Made by a program: the position numbers and the translations under genes. Positions 49,697 through 58,853 of a DNA stretch of 64,000 nucleotides are shown here, piece after piece. Origin of the DNA: JAKOWB01 sp038363005 (GTDB lineage: Bacteria > Pseudomonadota > Alphaproteobacteria > Kiloniellales > JACOMY01); NCBI GenBank assembly GCA_038363005.1, contig JBBQBI010000011.1, positions 62,001 to 126,000 of the forward strand, written 5' to 3'. Under the pieces are notes generated by a model, which saw only the letters and a program-made list of their open reading frames with translations, was not told the DNA's origin and did not search any database. Each line of letters starts with the position of its first letter. The first letter of the stretch is position 1.

Positions 49697-50569
49697 CTAG
49701 GGCAGGGACTTGCCAAGCCGCCCCGCGAGGTCCTGCACGAACTGCCAGGCGACGCGGCCGGAGCGGCTGCCGCGGGTGACCGACCACTCGCGCGCCTGGG
49801 CGCGTAGCTGCTCCTCCGACAGCGCCAGGCCGTAGTGCCGGCAATAGCCCTCGATCATGGCGAAGAAGGTGTCCTGGTCGCAGTTGTGAAAGCCGAGCCA
49901 GAGGCCGAAGCGGTCGCTGAGGCTGACTTTCTCTTCGACCGCCTCGCTGGCGTGGATGGCGGTCGAGCGCTCGTTCTCGATCATGTCGCGCGACAGCAGG
50001 TGGCGACGGTTCGAGGTGGCGTAGAAGATCACATTCTCGGGCCGCCCCTCGATGCCGCCCTCCAGCACCGCCTTCAGCGACTTGTAGCTGGAATCCTCGC
50101 TCTCGAAGGAAAGGTCGTCGCAGAACAGCAGCGTCGGCCGGCCGCTGGCCCGCAGCAGGGTCAGCAGCGCGGGCAGCGAAACGATGTCTTCACGGTGCAG
50201 CTCGACCAAGGCGAGGCGCGGTTGGTCGGCCCTCTGCTCGGCGTTCACCGTGGCATGCACCGCCTTGACCAGCGAGGACTTGCCCATGCCGCGCGCGCCC
50301 CACAGCAGCGCGTTGTTCGCCGGCAGGCCGCGGGCGAAGCGCCGGGTATTCTCCAGTAGCTGGTCGACCTGGCGCTCCAGGCCCTTCAGCAGCACCAGCT
50401 CGACGCGGTTCACCTTGGGCACAGGTTGCAGCCGCAGACTCTCGGCGTGCCAGACGAAGGCGTCGGCCTCGCTCAAGGTGATGGCCGGCGGCGGCGCCGG
50501 CGCCAGGCGCTCCAGCGCTGTGGCGATGCGCTCCAGCAGCGGCTGCAGCTCGGTGGCGGGATCGGCCAT
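49697..50569 (-). CDS. DUF815 family ATPase
   Basis: AAA-like P-loop ATPase of 290 aa. Walker A is GARGMGKSSLVKA, Walker B LLFCDDLSFE, sensor region ATSNRRHLLSRDM, and the end holds GLWLGFHNCDQDTFFAMIEGY. These are the marks of the DUF815 family, which has no confirmed biochemical role. In this class it commonly stands beside yajC/secDF, as here (divergent, 177 bases from yajC). No signal peptide. Confidence 0.93.
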   Translation of the reverse strand: MADPATELQPLLERIATALERLAPAPPPAITLSEADAFVWHAESLRLQPVPKVNRVELVLLKGLERQVDQLLENTRRFARGLPANNALLWGARGMGKSSLVKAVHATVNAEQRADQPRLALVELHREDIVSLPALLTLLRASGRPTLLFCDDLSFESEDSSYKSLKAVLEGGIEGRPENVIFYATSNRRHLLSRDMIENERSTAIHASEAVEEKVSLSDRFGLWLGFHNCDQDTFFAMIEGYCRHYGLALSEEQLRAQAREWSVTRGSRSGRVAWQFVQDLAGRLGKSLP

Positions 50570-50683
50570 GGTGCTCCTCGGGCGACAAAGGGTAGGGCGG
50601 CGGAGACTAGAGAGGCCAGTGAAACTGCGTCAACCAAGCGCAGCCGCCGGGCCGCCCGCGCGGCTTGCAGGGCCCGGCCGTCG

Positions 50684-50711
50684 TTGCAATTTGCCGTTTG
50701 GCCGCTATAGT
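50684..50711 (+). promoter_or_regulatory. Candidate yajC-secDF promoter
   Basis: TTGCAA (50684-50689), 16 bases, TATAGT (50706-50711), about 36 bases before the yajC start. One of the better promoter matches in the window, but predicted by eye only. Confidence 0.5.
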
Positions 50712-50746
50712 CCCGCGGTTCTGAGTTCAGCCCGGAGAAGCCCAAT

Positions 50747-51127
50747 ATGTTGATTTCGCCAGCTTTCGCGCAGGAGACTGCGGCCCCGGCAGCCGGTGGC
50801 GGCGGTCCTGACCTGATTACGTCGCTCCTGCCGCTGGTCCTGATCTTCGTCGTGTTCTATTTCCTGATGATTCGTCCGCAGCAGAAGAAGATGAAGGAAC
50901 ACCGCGCCATGGTGGCCAACCTGCGCCGTGGCGACCGCGTCGTCACCGGTGGTGGCCTGGTCGGCCTGGTGTCGCGGGTGATCAACGACGGCGAGGTCCA
51001 GGTGGAGATCGCCGAGGGCGTGCGGGTGCGCGTGCTGCGCCCCTCCATCACCCAGGTGCTGGGCAAGGGCGAGCCAGTCAAGGGCGAGACCAAGGCCGAC
51101 AACGCCAACGACAGCGCGAAGAGCTGA
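50747..51127 (+). CDS. yajC: Preprotein translocase subunit YajC
   Basis: Small inner-membrane partner of SecDF, 126 aa. One membrane helix (about residues 25-43, LLPLVLIFVVFYFLMIRPQQ) is followed by the cytoplasmic part with HRAMVANLRRGDRVVTGGGL, the conserved YajC signature. First gene of yajC-secD-secF. Confidence 0.95.
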   Translation: MLISPAFAQETAAPAAGGGGPDLITSLLPLVLIFVVFYFLMIRPQQKKMKEHRAMVANLRRGDRVVTGGGLVGLVSRVINDGEVQVEIAEGVRVRVLRPSITQVLGKGEPVKGETKADNANDSAKS

Positions 51128-51151
51128 ACCAACAGGTACCGGGCGCCCTCC

Positions 51152-52717
51152 ATGGTTCAGATTCCGCGTTGGCAGCGTATCCTCATCCTCGCCGTCCTGA
51201 TCATCGGCGGCCTCTATGCGCTGCCTAACCTGCTGCCGAAGTCGACGGTCGATTCGCTGCCTGGCTGGATTCCAGCGGAACAAGTGAACCTGGGTCTCGA
51301 CCTGCGCGGCGGCTCCTACATGCTGCTCGAGGTCGACCTCAAGTCGCTTGACGAGGACCAGCTCAAAGACCTCTCGGCCAAGGTCAACTACGCGCTGCGC
51401 GGCGCCAAGGTGGGCTTTGCCAACCTGGGCGTTCGCGATGGCCAGCTGGGCTTCACCTTGCGCGATCCCAGCAAGTCGGCCGAGGTGGCGAAGCTGCTGG
51501 CCGACGAGCTGGGCATCGACGTCACGGTGACGGATCTGGGCAATGGCGAATTCCGCCTGGTCTATACCGACATCTACCTGGTCAAGCGTCATGACTCGGT
51601 AGTCAATCAGGCGATCGAGATCCTGCGCCTGCGTATCGACCCAACCGGCACCAAGGAGCCGTCGCTGCAGCGCCAGGGTGAAGTCCGCATCCTGCTGCAG
51701 GTGCCCGGCGAGGAAAATCCGGCGGAGCTGAAGAAGCGTATCGGCACCACGGCGAAGATGACCTTCCGCATGGTGCTGGAGAAGGTGCGGCCGGGCGTCG
51801 ACCCGCTGCCGGCCGGCGCCTCGATCCTGACCACCAAGCCCGACGTCAACGGCCAGACACAACAGCTGGCGGTGGAAGACCGCGTGATGGTGTCGGGCGA
51901 GGACTTGACCGATGCGCAGCTGGCCTTCGACCAGGGCGCGCCGGTGGTGTCCTTCCGCTTCAACGCCGGCGGCGGCAAGGCCTTCTGCGACGCCACGCGC
52001 GAGAACGTCGGGCGTTTCTTCGCCATCGTGCTCGACACCGAAGTCATTTCGTACCCGCGCATCAAGGACGCCATCTGCGGCGGTGCCGGCATCATCACCG
52101 GCAGCTTTTCTCAGAGCGAGGCCTCCGAGCTGGCGCTGCTGCTGCGCTCCGGCGCCTTGCCGGCGCGCGTCGTCATCATCGAGGAACGCACCGTCGGCCC
52201 CGGCCTGGGCGCCGACTCGGTGGAAGCCGGCGAGATCGCCTCGATCATCGGCGTGGTCTTCGTCGTCGTCTTCATGGCGATGATGTACGGCCTCTTCGGC
52301 CTCTTCGCCAACGTGGCGCTGCTGGCCAACCTGTTCCTACTGCTGGGCGCGCTGACCGCGCTGCAGGCCACCTTGACGCTACCCGGTATCGCCGGCATCG
52401 CGCTGACCATGGGCATGGCCGTGGACGCCAACGTGCTGATCTTCGAGCGCATGCGCGAAGAGGCCCGCAACGGCCGCAATCCGACCCTGGCGATCGACTC
52501 CGGTTATCGCCGCGCCATGACGACGATTCTCGATTCCAACCTGACCACGCTGATCGCCGCCCTGCTGCTCTATCAGTTCGGCACCGGGCCGGTGAAGGGC
52601 TTCGCCGTGACGCTATCGATCGGCATCATCACCTCCATGTTCACCGCCATCATGGTGACCCGATGGATGGTCGTCGCCTGGCTGCGGCGCAAGAAGCGCG
52701 CTGCGCTGCCGATCTGA
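51152..52717 (+). CDS. secD: Protein translocase subunit SecD
   Basis: RND-like subunit (521 aa) that uses the proton gradient to help release translocated proteins. It has the first membrane helix near residues 8-24, the DLRGGSYMLLEVD motif after it, the large periplasmic P1 domain with RIDPTGTKEPSLQRQG and GEENPAELKKRIG, and five C-terminal helices including GMAVDANVLIFERMREE. 24 bases after yajC and 12 before secF. Confidence 0.96.
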   Translation: MVQIPRWQRILILAVLIIGGLYALPNLLPKSTVDSLPGWIPAEQVNLGLDLRGGSYMLLEVDLKSLDEDQLKDLSAKVNYALRGAKVGFANLGVRDGQLGFTLRDPSKSAEVAKLLADELGIDVTVTDLGNGEFRLVYTDIYLVKRHDSVVNQAIEILRLRIDPTGTKEPSLQRQGEVRILLQVPGEENPAELKKRIGTTAKMTFRMVLEKVRPGVDPLPAGASILTTKPDVNGQTQQLAVEDRVMVSGEDLTDAQLAFDQGAPVVSFRFNAGGGKAFCDATRENVGRFFAIVLDTEVISYPRIKDAICGGAGIITGSFSQSEASELALLLRSGALPARVVIIEERTVGPGLGADSVEAGEIASIIGVVFVVVFMAMMYGLFGLFANVALLANLFLLLGALTALQATLTLPGIAGIALTMGMAVDANVLIFERMREEARNGRNPTLAIDSGYRRAMTTILDSNLTTLIAALLLYQFGTGPVKGFAVTLSIGIITSMFTAIMVTRWMVVAWLRRKKRAALPI

Positions 52718-52729
52718 GGGACCCAGGAC

Positions 52730-53668
52730 ATGGCACTGATCCGCTACTTCCCGATCGAGCCCAAGATCGATTTCATGGGTAAGCGCCGCTGGTTCCTGGT
52801 GGTCTCGCTGGTGTTGATCTTCGGCTCCCTCGGGCTCTACCTGACCAAGGGGCTGAATTTCGGCGTCGACTTCACCGGCGGCATCGTGATGGAGGTGCAG
52901 ACCGAGGGACCGGCCGATCTGGATGGCCTGCGCGGCGAGCTGAACGGCCTGGGCCTGGGTGACGTTGGGCTGCAGGGCTTCGGCGCGCCGGACGTGGTGC
53001 TGATCAACCTGCCACGGCAGGACGGCGGCGAGGAACAGCAGCAGATCGCCATCCAGAAGGTGCAGACCGCGCTGGGCGACAAGGCCAAGGAGTACCGCCG
53101 TGTCGAGGCCGTCGGCCCCAAGGTTGGCGGTGAGCTGCGCAACGCGGCGATCATCGCCACGCTTTTGGCCATGGCCGGCATCTGCATCTATGTCTGGGTG
53201 CGCTACGACCTCAGCTTTGCCATCGCGGCGCTGATCTCGCTGTTGCATGACGTGCTGGCGGTGATCGGCTTCTTCTCGCTCACCGGGATCGAATTCAACC
53301 TGACCAGCCTGGCCGCGGTGCTGACCGTCGCCGGCTATTCGATCAACGACACCGTGGTGATCTATGACCGCGTGCGCGAGGAGCTGCGCAAGTACAAGCG
53401 GGCGCCGATCAACGAGGTCCTGAACCGCGCCATCAACGCCACGCTGTCGCGCACCACGCTGACCAGCTTCACCACGCTGCTGTCGCTGGCCGCCCTGCTG
53501 ATCTTCGGCGGCAAGGTGCTGGAGGGTTTCTCCGCCGGCATCATGATCGGCATCGCCTTCGGCACCTATTCCTCCTGGGGCGTGGCCGTGCCGCTGCTGT
53601 CGCTGACCCGCCTGCGGCCGCATGCCGCCGCCGCCGAGACCGAGGCCAAGGCCGGCACCGCCGGCTAG
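52730..53668 (+). CDS. secF: Protein translocase subunit SecF
   Basis: Partner of SecD, 312 aa, with six membrane helices. Typical segments are GVDFTGGIVMEVQ near the first helix, LSFAIAALISLLHDVLAVIGFFSL, SINDTVVIYDRVREELRK and RTTLTSFTTLLSLAALLIFGG. It follows secD by 12 bases and is followed by an Mth938-like gene. Confidence 0.96.
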   Translation: MALIRYFPIEPKIDFMGKRRWFLVVSLVLIFGSLGLYLTKGLNFGVDFTGGIVMEVQTEGPADLDGLRGELNGLGLGDVGLQGFGAPDVVLINLPRQDGGEEQQQIAIQKVQTALGDKAKEYRRVEAVGPKVGGELRNAAIIATLLAMAGICIYVWVRYDLSFAIAALISLLHDVLAVIGFFSLTGIEFNLTSLAAVLTVAGYSINDTVVIYDRVREELRKYKRAPINEVLNRAINATLSRTTLTSFTTLLSLAALLIFGGKVLEGFSAGIMIGIAFGTYSSWGVAVPLLSLTRLRPHAAAAETEAKAGTAG

Positions 53669-53672
53669 CCCC

Positions 53673-54053
53673 GTGGTCGACATCACGCCGTTGCTGCCGA
53701 ACGGCCGGCAGATCATCGAAAGCTATGGCGAGGGGCGTTTCCGCGTCAGCGGCACGCAGCACCAGGGCTCGATCCTGGTGCTGCCAGACCGCACGCTGGC
53801 CTGGCCGGTCAGCGATCCAACTGGGCTGACGCAGGAGAGCCTGGCGCCGATCGTCGAAGCCGAACCGCGGGTCGAGCTGCTGCTGATCGGCTGCGGCCCC
53901 CGACTGGTGCTGCTGCCGGCGGCGCTACGCAACGGCTTGCGCCAGCAGGGCATCGTCTGCGAGGCGATGGACAGCGGCGCCGCCTGCCGCACCTACAACG
54001 TTCTGCTGGCCGAAGGCCGCGCCGTCGCCGCCGCGCTGATCGCAGTCGGCTAG
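53673..54053 (+). CDS. Mth938-like domain protein (NDUFAF3-type)
   Basis: A 126-aa protein of the DUF498/Mth938 family: VDITPLLPNGRQIIESYGEGRFRVSG opening (in parts), VLPDRTLAWPV, and LLIGCGPRLVLLP. The mitochondrial homolog NDUFAF3 is a complex I assembly factor. GTG start at 53673, four bases after the secF stop. In many alphaproteobacteria this gene lies between secF and a squalene/phytoene-synthase-like gene; here that gene is about 5 kb further on, behind inserted genes. Confidence 0.92.
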   Translation: MVDITPLLPNGRQIIESYGEGRFRVSGTQHQGSILVLPDRTLAWPVSDPTGLTQESLAPIVEAEPRVELLLIGCGPRLVLLPAALRNGLRQQGIVCEAMDSGAACRTYNVLLAEGRAVAAALIAVG

Positions 54054-54078
54054 CGCGGCGGGACCTGGCGGGACCCGG

Positions 54079-57000
54079 CTACTCCAGGTCCTTCAGCAGC
54101 AGCCGAACGCCGGCCTCGACCTGCGGATCCTCGCCCTTGCTGCGCGCGTCGGGCGGCATGGCGACGAGGAGGTCGGGTTCGACCTGCTGGTTCTCCAGCC
54201 ACTCGCCCTTCAAGTCATAGATGCCGCCCTGCGGGATGCCCCAATAGACCTCGCCATCCTGCTGGTCCTCCCACCACACCCAGGTGCCGGTGCCGGGCAC
54301 TGGCTCGCCAACCAGCGGCCCCAGCCCCAGTTCCTTGTAGGAGAAGGGGAAGATGTGGCCGTCGGAATAGGCCGCCGGGTTGGTCAGCACCGCCGAGGGC
54401 TTGGTCCAGCGGTTGTAGGGATCGGGCGAGGCATAGCCGCGGTCGCCCGGCATCGAGATCAGGTAGGTCTTGCCGCTGAGCAGGGTCAGCAGCTGGTTGG
54501 TCAGGTTGCCGCCCTGGTTGAAGCGCACGTCGACCAGCAGCGCATCGGCGAAGGCATAGCGCCCGAAGATGTTGGCATAGGCGACGCGGTAGGAATCCTC
54601 GTCCATCGCCCGCAGGTGGATATAGCCGATGCGTCCGCCCGAGGTTTTCTCGACCATCGCGCGGCGCTCGTCGATCCAGGCCCAATAGGCCAACTCCCAC
54701 TGCGACCAGGCGCCGATCGGCGTCACCACCTGGTCCCAGGTTTCACCGCTGGCGGGATCCAGCAGCGACAGGCGGGTGTCATGGCCGGCGGTGCGGTTGA
54801 GGAAGGGCCAGATGTCCTGCTCGGCGCCGATGCTGGCGCCATTGACCGCGGTGATCACCACCCCTGCTTTGATCTCCGAATCGGCGGTATCGGCCGGCCC
54901 GTTGTCGAGTACCCGGGCGACCTTCACGCCGGGCCCTTCGTAGTGGCTGTCGTAGAACACGCCGAGCTCGCCGGTGCTGTCGCCGTCGTCGCGGTAGTTC
55001 GACCAGCCGGAGCCCATGTGCGAGGCGTTCAGCTCGCCGGCGAACTCCGACAGGAACTCGGCGAAGTCGCGGCCATTGTTGATGTGCGGCAGATAGCGGC
55101 CATAGGCGTTGTGCAGGCCGTCCCAGTCGTAGCCGTTCATATCGGAGCGGAAGAACTTCTTCGCCGTCTCGCGCCAGACGTGATCGAAGATGTATTTGCG
55201 CTCCGCCCCGGCATCGAGCGGCATCTCCGCGCTGTAGTTGACGTAGTCGACCGTGCCGTCCCAGATCGAAATCTTGTAGAAGCCGTAGTCATTGGACAGC
55301 CAGAGATTGGCCTCGTCGGCATCGACCGCGCCGTTGATGTAGCTGACCGGCAGGTCGGAGAAGAGCTGCGTCAGGTTGTTGTCGCGGTGGTGCAGGTTGT
55401 AGCCAGTCGCGGTGTAGGAGCCGTCGCCGGCCTGGGCGTAGCTGACGAAGATCAGGTTCTCGCCGTCAGCCGTGAGGTGATAGAAGCCGATGGAGCTGGA
55501 GAAGGGCGTGAGGCGGAAGACCCGCCGCTCGGCGCCGTCCAAGTCGAGATCGGTTGCCGCCGCGTCCGTCACCTCGTCGCCGCTGTCGGGTTCGTCGGTG
55601 GTGTCCGCGCTGTCGGTGGTCGCTTGCTCCTCGGCCACCAGGCGGTCGTAGTCCTTCTGGCTCAATTTCAGCCGGTCGGCGGCGCGCTGGGTCAAGGCGG
55701 CGATCAGCACGTCCGACTGCTCGCTGTTCTGGTCGGTGCGGCGCAGGCCCAGCAGGTCCGACATCCAGACCACCATCTCGCCATCGGCCGACCACTGGGC
55801 GGCCCAGTCGTAGAAGCCGTTCTGCACCAGTTCGCGCGGCGGCAGGTTGCCGGTGGTGTCGATGATGCCGACGTCGGCGTTCGACCACTCGCGGGCGAAG
55901 CTGGCGGCCAGCCAGCGCCCATCGGGCGACCAGGAGTACCAGAGGTCGCCATCGCTGTAGGAGTAGTTGAAGTCGCGGCTCAACACCTCCTTCGATTCGC
56001 CGCTGGTCAGATCGAGCACACGGATGCTGTCGCGATCCTCCAGATAGGCGATGCGGTCGCCGGCCGGATCGTAGAGCGGTTGGAATTCGTCCGCCGGCGT
56101 ATCCAGCAGGGTACTTTCCTCGATCAGCGTGGCGTCGAAGAAGTCAGGCTCCTCATCCAGCGCGATGCTGCTCTGATAGAGGCCCCAGGAGCCGTCGCGC
56201 TCGGCGGCATAGATCAATGCCCGCCCATCGGGACTGAAGGAGACGCTGCGCTCCTGGCTGGGCGTGGTGGTGATGCGGCGGGTGATCTCGCCGTCGGCCG
56301 ACATGACGAAGACCTCGCCCCGCACCACGAAGGCGACTTCGTGCCCGGTGGGCGAGAGCGCGAACTCAGTGGCGCCGTACTGGAAGGAAACGAAGCGCGG
56401 GCCGCTGTCCAGGCCGTCGCGCGGCAGCGTGACCGTCACCTGCTCCGGCTCGCTCGCGCCGGCCGGCAGGCGCCACAGGCCACCGTCCCAGGAATAGACA
56501 ATATCGCCACCATCGCTGAGCGTCACCGAGCGCACCGGCAGCAGGCTGTGGTGGGTGAGCTGCAGCGGCTCCGCCGCCGGATCGAGGCTCTGCCGCCAGA
56601 CGTTCAAGCTGCCCGAGCGCTCGCTCAGATAGACGATGGCCTGGCCGTCGTGCGTCCAGGCCGGGTCGCGGTCCTCGCCGCCGAAGGCGCTGAGCTTGAC
56701 GTGCTGGCCGCTGGCCTCGTCATAGATCCAGATGTCGTGCGCCTGGGCCGAGACGTCGTGCTTGCGCCAGACCTGCTCGATCGAGGGCTGGTCCTCATAG
56801 GCGATCTTGCCGCCGTCGGGTGACTCCGTGGCTTCGTGCGCCAGGATCGGCAGCACCATGCGCTCGCGCCCGCCGGCCAGCGGCACGGTGTAGAGCTGCT
56901 TGTTCAGGCGCGGACTGGGCAGGGTGTAGGTGGCGACCGCGTCGCCCAGGCGGCGTGCCTCGAACAGCACCTTGCCGCCGTCGGCAGTGAAGCCCGTGGG

Positions 57001-57354
57001 CCACTCGTCGCCGGAATGGAAGGTCAGGCGCTCCGCGGTGCCCCCGGTGGCGGGTATGGCGAAGACGTCGAGGTTGCCGTAGCGGTCGGCGGCGAAGGCG
57101 ACGGTCTTGCCATCGGGCGACCAGACCGGCCGCGTGGCGAAGACCTCGCTGGTGGTCAGCGCCCGGGCAGCGCCGCCGGCTGCCGGCACGACATAGAGGC
57201 GGCCGCCATAGGAGAAGGCGATTTCCGTGCCGTCCGGGGAGACCGCGGGGTAGCGCATCCACTGCGGCGTGGTGGCGGGGGACTCCGCAGCCTGTGGCGC
57301 CACGGTGGTGACCAAGGCGGCCGACAGCACCAAACTCAAAGCCAAACCGCGCAT
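54079..57354 (-). CDS. Periplasmic tricorn-type protease (S41) with beta-propeller
   Basis: Large secreted peptidase of 1091 aa. A signal peptide (MRGLALSLVLSAALVTTVAPQ) is followed by TolB/WD40-like propeller repeats (about 30-620, many SPDG motifs), an acidic linker near 590-620 with runs of Asp/Glu/Thr, a C1 region, a PDZ domain (about 800-870) and a C-terminal S41 domain. Tricorn tetrad candidates are Ser778/His779 in LNASHMG and the nucleophile Ser997 in AAYSDGHIF. FNQGGNLTNQ is the core S41 motif. It probably degrades peptides released in the periplasm. The ribosome site GGGGAG seven bases before ATG 57354 is inside a perfect hairpin. Downstream of sodB on the same strand, 93 bases away. 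Confidence 0.9.
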   Translation of the reverse strand: MRGLALSLVLSAALVTTVAPQAAESPATTPQWMRYPAVSPDGTEIAFSYGGRLYVVPAAGGAARALTTSEVFATRPVWSPDGKTVAFAADRYGNLDVFAIPATGGTAERLTFHSGDEWPTGFTADGGKVLFEARRLGDAVATYTLPSPRLNKQLYTVPLAGGRERMVLPILAHEATESPDGGKIAYEDQPSIEQVWRKHDVSAQAHDIWIYDEASGQHVKLSAFGGEDRDPAWTHDGQAIVYLSERSGSLNVWRQSLDPAAEPLQLTHHSLLPVRSVTLSDGGDIVYSWDGGLWRLPAGASEPEQVTVTLPRDGLDSGPRFVSFQYGATEFALSPTGHEVAFVVRGEVFVMSADGEITRRITTTPSQERSVSFSPDGRALIYAAERDGSWGLYQSSIALDEEPDFFDATLIEESTLLDTPADEFQPLYDPAGDRIAYLEDRDSIRVLDLTSGESKEVLSRDFNYSYSDGDLWYSWSPDGRWLAASFAREWSNADVGIIDTTGNLPPRELVQNGFYDWAAQWSADGEMVVWMSDLLGLRRTDQNSEQSDVLIAALTQRAADRLKLSQKDYDRLVAEEQATTDSADTTDEPDSGDEVTDAAATDLDLDGAERRVFRLTPFSSSIGFYHLTADGENLIFVSYAQAGDGSYTATGYNLHHRDNNLTQLFSDLPVSYINGAVDADEANLWLSNDYGFYKISIWDGTVDYVNYSAEMPLDAGAERKYIFDHVWRETAKKFFRSDMNGYDWDGLHNAYGRYLPHINNGRDFAEFLSEFAGELNASHMGSGWSNYRDDGDSTGELGVFYDSHYEGPGVKVARVLDNGPADTADSEIKAGVVITAVNGASIGAEQDIWPFLNRTAGHDTRLSLLDPASGETWDQVVTPIGAWSQWELAYWAWIDERRAMVEKTSGGRIGYIHLRAMDEDSYRVAYANIFGRYAFADALLVDVRFNQGGNLTNQLLTLLSGKTYLISMPGDRGYASPDPYNRWTKPSAVLTNPAAYSDGHIFPFSYKELGLGPLVGEPVPGTGTWVWWEDQQDGEVYWGIPQGGIYDLKGEWLENQQVEPDLLVAMPPDARSKGEDPQVEAGVRLLLKDLE

Positions 57355-57361
57355 GGCTAAT

Positions 57362-57389
57362 CTCCCCGCATGAACCTGCATGCGGGGAG
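57362..57389 (-). promoter_or_regulatory. Perfect hairpin covering the ribosome site of the tricorn protease gene
   Basis: CTCCCCGCATG (57389-57379) pairs perfectly with CATGCGGGGAG (57372-57362), an 11-base-pair stem with a six-base loop. The last bases of the stem, GGGGAG (57367-57362), are the ribosome site of the gene starting at 57354, with ideal spacing. It may block translation until opened, or be a terminator of sodB; no U-run follows, which favours the first. Confidence 0.6.
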
Positions 57390-57447
57390 GTTAGCGCAGC
57401 TTGTCGCGTCAGGCGACCGCCTTAGCGGTGCCCGACTGTGGGCAGGG

Positions 57448-58059
57448 TCACGCCGCGGCCTTGGCGCCGACGCTGAGGTTCTGCTCCACGAAGGCCCAGT
57501 TCACTAGGTTGTCCAAGAACGAGGCGATGAACTTCGGGCGGGCATTCTGGTAGTCGAGGTAGTAGGCGTGCTCCCAGACGTCGAGCGTCAGCAGCGCGGT
57601 CTCGCCGTGCGCCAGCGGCAGGTCGGCGTTGCTGGTGTTGGTCACCGCCAGCTTGCCGTCCTTGCCCTGCACCAGCCAGGTCCAGCCGCTGCCGAAGTTG
57701 CCCTTGGCCTTCTCGTCGAAGGCCTTGCGGAAGGCTTCCTCGGAGCCGAAGTCGGCGGTCAGGCGCTTCAGCAGCCCGGCCCCCGGCTTGCCGCCCTTGG
57801 GCGACAGGCACTTCCAGAAGAAGCTGTGGTTCCAATGCTGGGCGGCCTGGTTGAACAGGACCTGCTTGCCCTCGGCCTTGGCGGCCTTGATGACCTCCTC
57901 GACGCTCTTGTTCTCCAGCGGCGTTCCGGCCAGCAGCTCGTTGGCCTTGGTGATGTAGGCCTGGTGGTGCTTGCCGTGATGGAAGGACAGGGTGCGGGCC
58001 GACATATGCGGCTCCAGCGCGTCGGGGGCGAAGGGCAGGTCGGGCAGGGTGAATGCCAT
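57448..58059 (-). CDS. sodB: Superoxide dismutase (Fe type)
   Basis: Converts superoxide to oxygen and hydrogen peroxide. The 203-aa protein has the metal ligands in LSFHHGKHHQAYI, QHWNHSFFW and DVWEHAYYLDYQNA. The Gln in NQAAQHWNHSF is the outer-sphere glutamine position of iron enzymes. No signal peptide, hence cytoplasmic. AGGAG eight bases before the ATG at 58059. Has a candidate promoter at 58106-58133. Confidence 0.96.
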   Translation of the reverse strand: MAFTLPDLPFAPDALEPHMSARTLSFHHGKHHQAYITKANELLAGTPLENKSVEEVIKAAKAEGKQVLFNQAAQHWNHSFFWKCLSPKGGKPGAGLLKRLTADFGSEEAFRKAFDEKAKGNFGSGWTWLVQGKDGKLAVTNTSNADLPLAHGETALLTLDVWEHAYYLDYQNARPKFIASFLDNLVNWAFVEQNLSVGAKAAA

Positions 58060-58105
58060 GTGGGATCTCCTGAACTGAAAATGGTCGGGCGAGGGTGAAG
58101 GCTTC

Positions 58106-58133
58106 TATGTAGGTGGAAGCCCTGGCGTGGCAA
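58106..58133 (-). promoter_or_regulatory. Candidate sodB promoter
   Basis: On the minus strand TTGCCA (58133-58128), 16 bases, TACATA (58111-58106), about 47 bases before the sodB ATG. The -35 has five of six consensus bases, the -10 is weak. Confidence 0.4.
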
Positions 58134-58180
58134 AGCTTTAACGACCCTGGTGCGACCATTGTTCCGACCCGGCGCGCGGC

Positions 58181-58219
58181 AAAACGAAAGGGCGCGGCGA
58201 CCGGGGTCGCCGCGCCCTT
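58181..58219 (-). terminator. Rho-independent terminator after the PuuD-like gene
   Basis: A perfect 15-base inverted repeat, AAGGGCGCGGCGACC (58188-58202) and its complement (58205-58219), is followed on the minus strand by TTTCGTTTTG. It lies 23 bases after the stop of the gene at 58242 and separates it from sodB. Confidence 0.85.
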
Positions 58220-58241
58220 GGCGCCGTCTCGTCAGGAACGA

Positions 58242-58853
58242 CTAGGCGAGGTTCTGCGCGCCCACCATGCAGAACAGCATCGGTACCGACAGCACCGTGT
58301 TGGTGCGCGAGAAGAGCATGGCGGTCCGCGCCGCCTTCTTCTTCTCGTCGGGGGTGGCCTCGACCATGCCCAGGGCCTTCTTCTGGTTTGGCCAGATGAT
58401 CATCCAGACGTTGAAGGCCATGATGATGCCCATCCACATGCCCAGGCCGATCAGCGTGTACTTGAAGGTGCTGAAGGCGCCGGCGGGGTCGACGATGTCC
58501 AGGGTCATGGCCTCGACGATGTACTTGTTCATGCCGGCCAGGATGAGGCCGAAGACCAGGGTGGAGAGCGCCGCCCAGCGGAACCAGAAGAGCGCGCGCG
58601 GTGCGATGTGCTTCGATACCGCCGGCTTCTGCTCGTCGGGGATGCCGGGCATGGCGATCATCTGCACGAAGTTGAAGAAATAGAGCAGGCCGATCCACAT
58701 GACACCGGACAGCACATGCAGCCAGCGCACGATGAACGGCCAGAAGGCCGAACCGTTGAAGCCACTCATGGCCACATAAAGCACGATCAGCAGGATGGCG
58801 AGCACGAAGGCCGCTATCACCGCCTTGTTGAGATTCGACAGGATGCCTGCCAT
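58242..58853 (-). CDS. PuuD-like (urate oxidase N-terminal domain) membrane protein
   Basis: Inner-membrane protein of 203 aa with about four to five helices. The WLHVLSGVMWIGLLYFFNFVQ segment (about 43-64), FWFRWAALSTLVFGL and FNVWMIIWPNQKK match the N-terminal domain of the urate hydroxylase PuuD (Urate_ox_N). Full PuuD has a further cytochrome c domain, which is missing here, so urate oxidation is uncertain; related short proteins are often without assigned function. GAGGAGG precedes the ATG. A strong terminator follows. Divergent from the squalene-synthase-like gene. Confidence 0.8.
   Translation of the reverse strand: MAGILSNLNKAVIAAFVLAILLIVLYVAMSGFNGSAFWPFIVRWLHVLSGVMWIGLLYFFNFVQMIAMPGIPDEQKPAVSKHIAPRALFWFRWAALSTLVFGLILAGMNKYIVEAMTLDIVDPAGAFSTFKYTLIGLGMWMGIIMAFNVWMIIWPNQKKALGMVEATPDEKKKAARTAMLFSRTNTVLSVPMLFCMVGAQNLA

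Noticed and set aside
54355..56823. Plus-strand open frame of 822 codons opposite the tricorn protease
   Set aside because: Low-complexity Val/Gly/Ala/Arg composition and no domain; the minus strand encodes a clear propeller-S41 protein.
58188..58219. Attachment site or tRNA-like structure
   Set aside because: The perfect inverted repeat followed by a T-rich run on the minus strand is a standard terminator; no tRNA features are present.
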